This document shows, one piece after another, positions 7,401 to 10,718 of a stretch of 10,718 nucleotides of DNA. Numbering within the stretch: position 1 is the stretch's first letter; each line of letters starts with the position of its first letter. Made by a program: the position numbers and the translations under genes. The notes below the pieces were generated by a model. It was not told the origin of the DNA. It searched no databases and was given only the letters and a program-made list of their open reading frames with translations. The DNA is from an uncultured Acetatifactor sp. GTDB taxonomy: Bacteria; Bacillota; Clostridia; Lachnospirales; Lachnospiraceae. The DNA lies in contig CAJUCE010000013.1 in the NCBI GenBank assembly GCA_910584865.1, positions 1 to 10,718 of the forward strand. Direction: 5' to 3'.

Positions 7401-7572
7401 TTTCGGCAAGTTGGACAGTATGGTGGAGGGTATCCGCGAAGTGAATCTGTGCGAAAGTAAGGTCTATGAGGAAGTGATTCGGCAGGGGGAGAAGGTTCTG
7501 GCAGGAGAGCTGACCATAGAAGAAGGTGTGGATGCCCTGGAGCGTGCACTGCAGATCTATCTGGCAGAGTAG
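4402..7572 (+). CDS. Fusion of BlaR1/MecR1-like M56 membrane metallopeptidase with an ABC family-1 solute-binding protein
   Basis: A 1056-residue protein in three parts. Residues 1-350 are M56-type: membrane segments near 4-20, 29-49, 150-170 and 333-350, with a zinc protease between the third and fourth. HELTH (227-231) supplies the HExxH zinc ligands and the glutamate of ELACD (Glu268) the likely third ligand. Residues about 380-630 contain propeller-like strands (FCYGGGYFYTLSENTIYRTD and ISADGSFLYIVTRDGMILYD). Residues about 632-1056 are an extracellular solute-binding protein: PLRIYSAYEDCNIRRAV, then AFREKYPDIPVKYE, then GTGPDILVMDD and GVLADLSEL. In BlaR1 the fourth segment leads to an external penicillin sensor, and ligand binding activates the cytoplasmic protease against a BlaI repressor. 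Here a solute-binding domain takes that position, which suggests a ligand-sensing membrane protease. The next two genes encode matching permeases. LLAAC (345-349) resembles a lipobox but lies in the fourth membrane segment. No BlaI-like gene is in the window. The domains are clear; the signalling role is inferred. Confidence 0.85.
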   Translation: MAETIITSSVLIIALALLRRAWRGKLSPILQYALWLLAAVRLLLPLAVFENGFYIMNMVYRVTEDRVQWNLTQKSDMEAIFTIPAAEGNETAAKSDSAAVAVSADSVRQDTTGANIRAAEAREVASEEQIHTGGQEIVRRRLSVQSMLRYLWYGGMVLTGGWFLICNGLFYHRLRRERSFLTKRGKIRIYEADNLDSPCLWGILHPAVYLTPDALASDQYREHAIAHELTHYRHGDHIWVLVRNLCTVIYWFDPLVWMASALAARDCELACDAGTVRRLGLSQREAYGATLIELACAPSGRRRVLRCSTDFSGGRKELRERITVIASWKKRRGIMAALAVICAFLLAACTFGSTKGERAAGGYAESGVELPVSTVFSDFVQEKEILRLVDAGGRDYISRDGGSRFTQAPDIPAAVGTNRLYVTGGPGGSRIFIGFIPQRIWQLVTVEGRLVELEKQSGTEDFYPADFCYGGGYFYTLSENTIYRTDPATGETAVVLESTGYPLCISADGSFLYIVTRDGMILYDPEKGSAAERQDEVLAAFVGGREDILLYPWENGVLYIAAHEGIYRHELYTDTVERLVDGEMCTMSDRDRNLVGMAVIDTGAEESFLVYYSDGKLMRYDYDENLIPPQDPLRIYSAYEDCNIRRAVTAFREKYPDIPVKYEVGVNPSYGVTLEDALKNLSTELAAGTGPDILVMDDIPYTAYVQKGVLADLSELREKMSGEDYFVSIIDAMGTEDGLYRIPLAFAVPVLAGDAAAIENVGSLAELGDLLEAAGAEGGSVIGCVNAKEVLSLLAQSSMGAWVSAEGTLDREALTEFMTQAKRIYDIQMRGVPEELRGRVVGYHNEGGSVLKRRFGEYEGGDVQVALRNKFSLFPEQPYCAGYVGERFALFYGELAIGGESWCPMPGQKLGACIPVSMAAVNSASDAKEESLLFLEYALSEEFQAGASLKGLPVNRRAYMEKQVFPGVKGWENEPYTTTEVTGKDGTVTEYDIYWPDEAAFGKLDSMVEGIREVNLCESKVYEEVIRQGEKVLAGELTIEEGVDALERALQIYLAE

Positions 7573-7623
7573 TGCAAAAGGGAAAAGAATTGTATCAGAT
7601 TTGCCGAAATAAAAGTTGAGAGA

Positions 7624-8802
7624 ATGAACAGGGGAACAGGGAGAAGTCAGGAGGACGGCAGACGGGGGATGTCAGTGAGAAAGAAGACGGAGAGAATAGC
7701 GAGAGTTGCATCGGAAGCGAAGGGCACACTGGAACCGGGAAGCGCATCGGAAGCGAAGGGTGCATCGGAACTGGGAAGTGCATCGGGAGCAAAGGGCACA
7801 TCGGAACCGGGAAGTGCATCGGAAGCGAAGGGTGCCCCGGAACCGGGAAGTGCACCGGAAGCGAAGGGCACACCGGAACCGGGACGCATACCGGGACTGA
7901 GAAGGGTATCGAAAGAGAAAAGGGTACCCGCATCGAAAAAGACACGAAAACCGAAAAAAGCTTCGGTGAGCAGGGGCAGAAGAAGGCAGAGGAAAGCGGC
8001 TGCCCTGTTTTTGCTGCCAGGACTTGCGGGGGTGACGGTTTTTGTATTGGCTCCTTTCTGCAGTGTGACCCTTTCCTCCTTCCGGACGTCGCTGACGAAA
8101 CAGTTCGTGGGTTTTCGGAATTATCTCTCTGTATTTCAAAATTCTGCCTTCCGCCTGGCAGCAGGAAATACCGCCCGCTTTATTGCCATGGGAGTACCGC
8201 TGCTTTTGCTGATCAGCCTGGGACTGGCACTGGTGATCAACAGCAGGGCGAAGTGGGATAAATATAAATACTTGTATCTGCTGCCTATGGCGGTACCGGC
8301 GGCTACCATGGTGCTGGTCTGGAAGCTGTTGTTTGAGAGGCAGGGCTTCCTGAACCGTCTGTTGGAAACCCATATCGATTTCATGGGAGAGAGAAGCGCT
8401 TTTTACATAGTAGTGGGAAGTTATCTGTGGAAAAATCTGGGGTATACGCTGGTACTGTGGCTGGCGGGGCTTAAGTCTGTCCCGGGGGATATCCTGGATG
8501 CGGCCAGAGTGGACGGAGCAGGCTCGGTGGTATGCTTTCTACGGGTGACACTGCCTAATCTGAAAGGAAGCATGTATACCATTCTGGTAGTATCTCTGCT
8601 GAATTCCTTCAAGGTATTTAGGGAGGTCTATCTGGTGGGCGGAGCCTATCCTCAGGAAAATATTTATCTGCTGCAGCATATTTTCAATAACTGGTATACG
8701 AATCTGGATTTTGATAAAATGGCCGCTGGAGCAGTGCTGTCGGTATTGGTATTGGGCGGAATCAGCCTGCTGCTGCAGCGGCTGTGGGACAGGGACGATT
8801 AA
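7624..8802 (+). CDS. MalF-like sugar-type ABC permease with repeat-bearing N-terminal extension
   Basis: A membrane permease subunit of a solute-binding-protein-dependent importer (CUT1/MalF type). The cytoplasmic EAA loop that docks the ATPase is clear: DAARVDGAG (292-300) followed by LRVTLP. The first membrane segment starts at about residue 126 (ALFLLPGLAGVTVFVLAPF) and further segments cover the rest. The family is usually near 290-300 aa; this protein is 392 aa because of about 125 N-terminal residues made of five 12-aa repeats (29-88) and a very basic stretch (93-125, including KKTRKPKK and RGRRRQRK). The extension should be cytoplasmic. The start is uncertain: ATG 7624 has only a weak purine run before it. 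ATG 7669 has AGGAGG 14 bases upstream (7649-7654), and GTG 7676 has GGGGG seven bases upstream. All three keep the repeats. The gene lies 51 bp behind the M56/solute-binding gene and most likely partners it. Confidence 0.87.
   Translation: MNRGTGRSQEDGRRGMSVRKKTERIARVASEAKGTLEPGSASEAKGASELGSASGAKGTSEPGSASEAKGAPEPGSAPEAKGTPEPGRIPGLRRVSKEKRVPASKKTRKPKKASVSRGRRRQRKAAALFLLPGLAGVTVFVLAPFCSVTLSSFRTSLTKQFVGFRNYLSVFQNSAFRLAAGNTARFIAMGVPLLLLISLGLALVINSRAKWDKYKYLYLLPMAVPAATMVLVWKLLFERQGFLNRLLETHIDFMGERSAFYIVVGSYLWKNLGYTLVLWLAGLKSVPGDILDAARVDGAGSVVCFLRVTLPNLKGSMYTILVVSLLNSFKVFREVYLVGGAYPQENIYLLQHIFNNWYTNLDFDKMAAGAVLSVLVLGGISLLLQRLWDRDD
7708..7887 (+). repeat. Five tandem 36-bp repeats in the MalF-like N-terminus
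   Basis: Units start at 7708, 7744, 7780, 7816 and 7852. Each encodes a 12-residue variant of ASEAKGTSEPGS (T/A, S/P and P/L substitutions). The units share most bases and stay in frame. Low-complexity, Glu/Lys/Pro/Gly/Ser-rich, probably disordered. Copy number is likely variable by slippage. Confidence 0.88.
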
Positions 8803-8836
8803 TGCGGCGGATGCGCGAGTAAGGCGGAGGTCAGAG

Positions 8837-9712
8837 ATGGATAGACAGAATATACATAGAATTTGGAGCAGAGCAATGAGGGCGCTGGAGCTGGCGCTTG
8901 TGCTGGGATTGGGAATTCTGATCTGTATGCCGGTATTGCTTTTGTTCTGCGGTTCACTGGCGGATGGGCTGGAATGGATGGAGCGTATGGAACCCATGCT
9001 GCTGGACAATATGGAATACATCGGCTGGAAGTGGATTCCGGATTATCCTACGCTGGAAAATTTTAAGGAGCTGCTGTTTCTCACACCGGAATTTCTGAAG
9101 CTTTTCTGGAATTCCGTGAAAATAGCAGTCTTTATACTGGCCGGGCAGCTTCTGGTGGGAACGCCCAGCGCCTGGGCCTTTGCGGCATATGATTTTAAGG
9201 GGAAAAATATTCTCTTTTCCATATATGTGATTCTGATGCTGCTTCCTTTTCAGGTGACGATGCTGGCAAGGTATCTGGTGTTGAACGGGTTGGGATTGCT
9301 GGACACTCATGCGGCTGTTATTCTGCCTGCAGTATTTTCCACCTTTCCGGTATTTCTCATCTATCGTGGGTTTCGCGGGATTCCGAAGGATTTATATGAG
9401 GTGGCCCGGATAGACGGAGCCGGGGAGTTTTTGATTTTCCTGAAAGTGGGCCTGCCCCTGGCGGAGGGCAGTGTGATGGCTGCTTTCGTATTAGGGTTTT
9501 TTGAAGTATGGAATCTGATGGAGGAGCCCTTGGCTTTTTTAAAGGATATGTCGCTGTGGCCGCTGTCTCTGTATTTGCCGGAAATCGGCGCAGCCCAGGC
9601 GGGGCGTGCCTGTGCTGCATCCGTTCTGGCATTGGTGGTGTCATTGCTGGTATTCGGAATATTCAGGGACTCGCTGGAGCAGGGAATCGTCTCCTCTGCG
9701 CTGAAGGGGTAG
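8837..9712 (+). CDS. MalG-like sugar-type ABC permease
   Basis: The second permease of the importer pair, 291 residues. The N-terminal membrane segment is near residues 15-38 (LELALVLGLGILICMPVLLLF). It is followed by an external loop with several Met/Trp residues, then further segments including LFSIYVILMLLPFQVTMLARYLVL. The EAA docking loop is EVARIDGAG (188-196) followed by LKVGLP. GGAGG (8826-8830) lies six bases before ATG 8837 and fixes the start. It is 34 bp behind the MalF-like gene, so co-transcription is very likely. Length and motif match CUT1 MalG-type permeases; the solute (sugar, oligosaccharide or other) cannot be told. No importer ATPase follows inside the window, so a shared MsmK-type ATPase encoded elsewhere may power it (inference). 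Confidence 0.88.
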   Translation: MDRQNIHRIWSRAMRALELALVLGLGILICMPVLLLFCGSLADGLEWMERMEPMLLDNMEYIGWKWIPDYPTLENFKELLFLTPEFLKLFWNSVKIAVFILAGQLLVGTPSAWAFAAYDFKGKNILFSIYVILMLLPFQVTMLARYLVLNGLGLLDTHAAVILPAVFSTFPVFLIYRGFRGIPKDLYEVARIDGAGEFLIFLKVGLPLAEGSVMAAFVLGFFEVWNLMEEPLAFLKDMSLWPLSLYLPEIGAAQAGRACAASVLALVVSLLVFGIFRDSLEQGIVSSALKG

Positions 9713-9783
9713 TGCAGCTGAAATTTACTCCCTGGGAGAAATTCCAGATGCGCACTATGCAGCTGAAATTTACTCCCTGGTAA
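9712..9783 (+). CDS. Possible 23-aa ORF with duplicated QLKFTPW
   Basis: GTG at 9712 overlaps the MalG-like stop as TAGTG, with AAGGGG at 9704-9709 just upstream. The frame ends at TAA 9781-9783 and carries QLKFTPW twice, the second copy at the C-terminus. An internal ATG (9748) with GGGAG nine bases upstream (9734-9738) would give MRTMQLKFTPW. The repetition comes from an exact 23-bp DNA repeat, so it could be a repeat-driven chance frame. If real, it is a small peptide coupled to permease translation. No known family is recognised. Confidence 0.22.
   Translation: MQLKFTPWEKFQMRTMQLKFTPW
9713..9780 (+). repeat. 23-bp direct repeat, two copies
   Basis: The copies 9713-9735 and 9758-9780 are identical (beginning TGCAGCTGAAATTTACTCCC) and lie 45 bp apart. 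The right end of copy 1 sits in an imperfect palindrome, TTTACTCCCTGGGAGAAA (9724-9741), centred on T9733. Copy 2 lacks the right half. These could be operator-like sites or a recent duplication. Confidence 0.85.
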
Positions 9784-9794
9784 GGGGCATGTGA

Positions 9795-9857
9795 ATGAAG
9801 AGAGCGGAACAAATTCCCGTGGACGGGAACTGGAATAAAGAAGGGAGCGCGTCGTAA
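9795..9857 (+). CDS. Possible 20-aa ORF immediately before the HlyD-type gene
   Basis: ATG 9795 is preceded seven bases upstream by AAGGGG (9782-9787). The frame ends at TAA 9855-9857, one base before the next ATG, and encodes a peptide containing EQIPVDGNWNKEG. The HlyD ribosome site lies inside it, as in leader-ORF coupling. A small hairpin, TTCCCG (9814-9819) with CGGGAA (9824-9829), lies within it. It is not recognised as any family and may be chance. Confidence 0.18.
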   Translation: MKRAEQIPVDGNWNKEGSAS

Positions 9858-9858
9858 G

Positions 9859-10718
9859 ATGAAACTGACAAAGGGAAAGAAGATAGCATTAATCTCGTTT
9901 GCCGTATTTCTGGCTTTTATGGCGATCTGTACCGTTGTGGCGAAGGGAATTTATGCCTCAAAGCTGCCGAGGGTGAGTACGACAAAACCATACAGCAGCA
10001 GCCTGACCCATGTGATAGAGGCAGATGCCATTATAAAGCAGGGGCAGGAATACGGAATCTATGCGGAGCCGGGGCTTAGAGTGGATACGGTATCTGTGAG
10101 CAGAGGAGATATTTTCCAGGCAGGAGATGCTCTTTTCAGGATTGAGACAGGAGATCTGGCGGATACCATTGCCCAGCGGCGTCTGGATATTGCGAAGCTC
10201 AAGGTACAGCAGGCAGAAGCTGTTAAAGTCAGCAGCCATGACAGAAAAGAGCAACAGTCTGATACTGTCCGTGCAAAGCAGGATTATCAGAAAAAGGTTG
10301 AGGCGGCAGATGCCAGAATCGTAGAATGTGAGCGGGAACTGGAGGCGGCCAGGCAGGAGCTTGCGTTGTATGACCAGTATCTGGCGGAATCTGCAGAAGC
10401 AGCTAAAAAGGATGAAACACAGAATCCGGATAGCAGCGGGGGAGAAAGCAAACCGCCGGAAGGAAGCGGAGACGGAAATAAGCCATCGGACGGAAACGGG
10501 AACAAGCCGTCGGAAGGAGACGGAAGCGAAAATAAGCCACCAGAAGGAGACGGAAACGGGAACAAGCCGTCGGAAGGAGACGGAAGCGAAAATAAGCCGC
10601 CAGAAGGAGACGGAAGCGGGAACAAGCCGTCGGAAGGAGACGGAAGCGAAAATAAGCCGCCAGAAGGAGACGGAAGCGGGAACAAGCCGTCGGAAGGAGA
10701 CGGAAGCGAAAATAAGCC
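9859..10718 (+). CDS. HlyD/MacA-type membrane-fusion (adaptor) protein, 3' end outside window
   Basis: The frame is open from ATG 9859 to the right edge (286 codons). A signal anchor spans about residues 8-30 (KIALISFAVFLAFMAICTVV). Residues about 68-98 look like the first half of a lipoyl-type domain (GLRVDTVSVSRGDIFQAGDALF, followed by RIETGDL). A charged helical stretch at about 100-185 fits the ascending arm of the adaptor's coiled-coil hairpin. From 195 the protein turns into Asn-Lys-Pro/Glu-Gly-Asp-rich repeats placed roughly where the hairpin should turn. The return helix, second lipoyl half and barrel domain would lie beyond the window. In Firmicutes such proteins work with MacB-type or peptide ABC exporters, so an export ATPase/permease probably follows (inference). 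GAAGGGAG (9839-9846) is the ribosome site, 12 bases from the ATG, slightly long. Confidence 0.75.
   Translation, partial: MKLTKGKKIALISFAVFLAFMAICTVVAKGIYASKLPRVSTTKPYSSSLTHVIEADAIIKQGQEYGIYAEPGLRVDTVSVSRGDIFQAGDALFRIETGDLADTIAQRRLDIAKLKVQQAEAVKVSSHDRKEQQSDTVRAKQDYQKKVEAADARIVECERELEAARQELALYDQYLAESAEAAKKDETQNPDSSGGESKPPEGSGDGNKPSDGNGNKPSEGDGSENKPPEGDGNGNKPSEGDGSENKPPEGDGSGNKPSEGDGSENKPPEGDGSGNKPSEGDGSENK
10441..10718 (+). repeat. 60-bp tandem repeats in the HlyD-type gene, continuing past the window
   Basis: Nearly identical units start at 10501, 10561, 10621 and 10681 (the last cut by the edge), with a degenerate unit at 10441. Each encodes 20 residues built from two related ten-residue halves, NKPSEGDGSE and NKPPEGDG(N/S)G. 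All differences seen keep the frame. The total copy number is unknown. Confidence 0.92.

Noticed and set aside
7595..7945. Reverse-strand ORFs rich in Pro/Phe/Ser across the permease repeats
   Set aside because: They are antisense readings of a tandem repeat in frame with the clear permease and have no start context.
10287..10685. Reverse-strand ORF of repeated SPSGGLFSLP across the HlyD repeats
   Set aside because: An antisense shadow of the repeat; the + frame joins a signal anchor and lipoyl-like region to the repeats.
10441..10718. CRISPR array
   Set aside because: The repeats are contiguous with no unique spacers and are in frame within a coding sequence.

Overview
This window looks like a chromosomal accessory region of a gut-type Firmicute, most likely Lachnospiraceae (Clostridium cluster XIVa). 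The clues are moderate GC, purine-rich coding strands, strong AGGAGG-like ribosome sites, sigma-A-type promoters and the protein families present. This taxonomic call is inference. Every gene I can support is on the + strand.

Layout. (1) 1-346 holds the C-terminal part of a GNAT-type acetyltransferase cut by the left edge, more AT-rich than the rest. (2) 347-768 is non-coding. It contains GGGGTAAA repeats, a perfect 22-bp inverted repeat with a 10-nt loop, and the probable promoter of the next unit. (3) 769-4207 is a two-gene unit with overlapping ends: a half-size ABC exporter (membrane domain plus ATPase) and a leaderless, probably cytoplasmic subtilisin-like S8 protein with an extra C-terminal domain. 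(4) 4204-4401 is a 5' leader behind an extended -10 promoter. It has a nested stem-loop, a perfect 35-bp direct repeat and a possible 30-34 codon ORF. (5) 4402-9712 encodes a very unusual fusion (BlaR1/MecR1-like M56 membrane metallopeptidase, then a propeller-like region, then a family-1 ABC solute-binding protein) followed by MalF-like and MalG-like permeases. (6) 9712-9858 carries a 23-bp direct repeat and two tiny ORFs. (7) 9859 to the right edge is a HlyD-type membrane-fusion protein, truncated by the window inside a 60-bp tandem repeat.

How the genes may work together. The exporter and the subtilase form a pair of the kind seen in peptide (bacteriocin/RiPP-like) maturation and export. 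The M56/solute-binding fusion has the layout of a BlaR1 receptor in which the external sensor is replaced by a solute-binding protein, and it sits next to the two permeases such a binding protein would normally serve. No importer ATPase and no BlaI-type repressor lie in the window. My working model is a ligand-sensing and uptake module next to a peptide export and processing module, with a HlyD adaptor starting another export unit. No convincing precursor peptide is visible; three very short ORFs are recorded as weak candidates.

A second theme is in-frame tandem repeats in three neighbouring proteins (20-aa units in the subtilase linker, 12-aa units in the MalF-like N-terminus, 20-aa units in the HlyD protein). 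A motif resembling the MalF repeat also occurs in the non-coding leader. No intrinsic terminator, tRNA, rRNA, CRISPR array or intact insertion sequence was seen.
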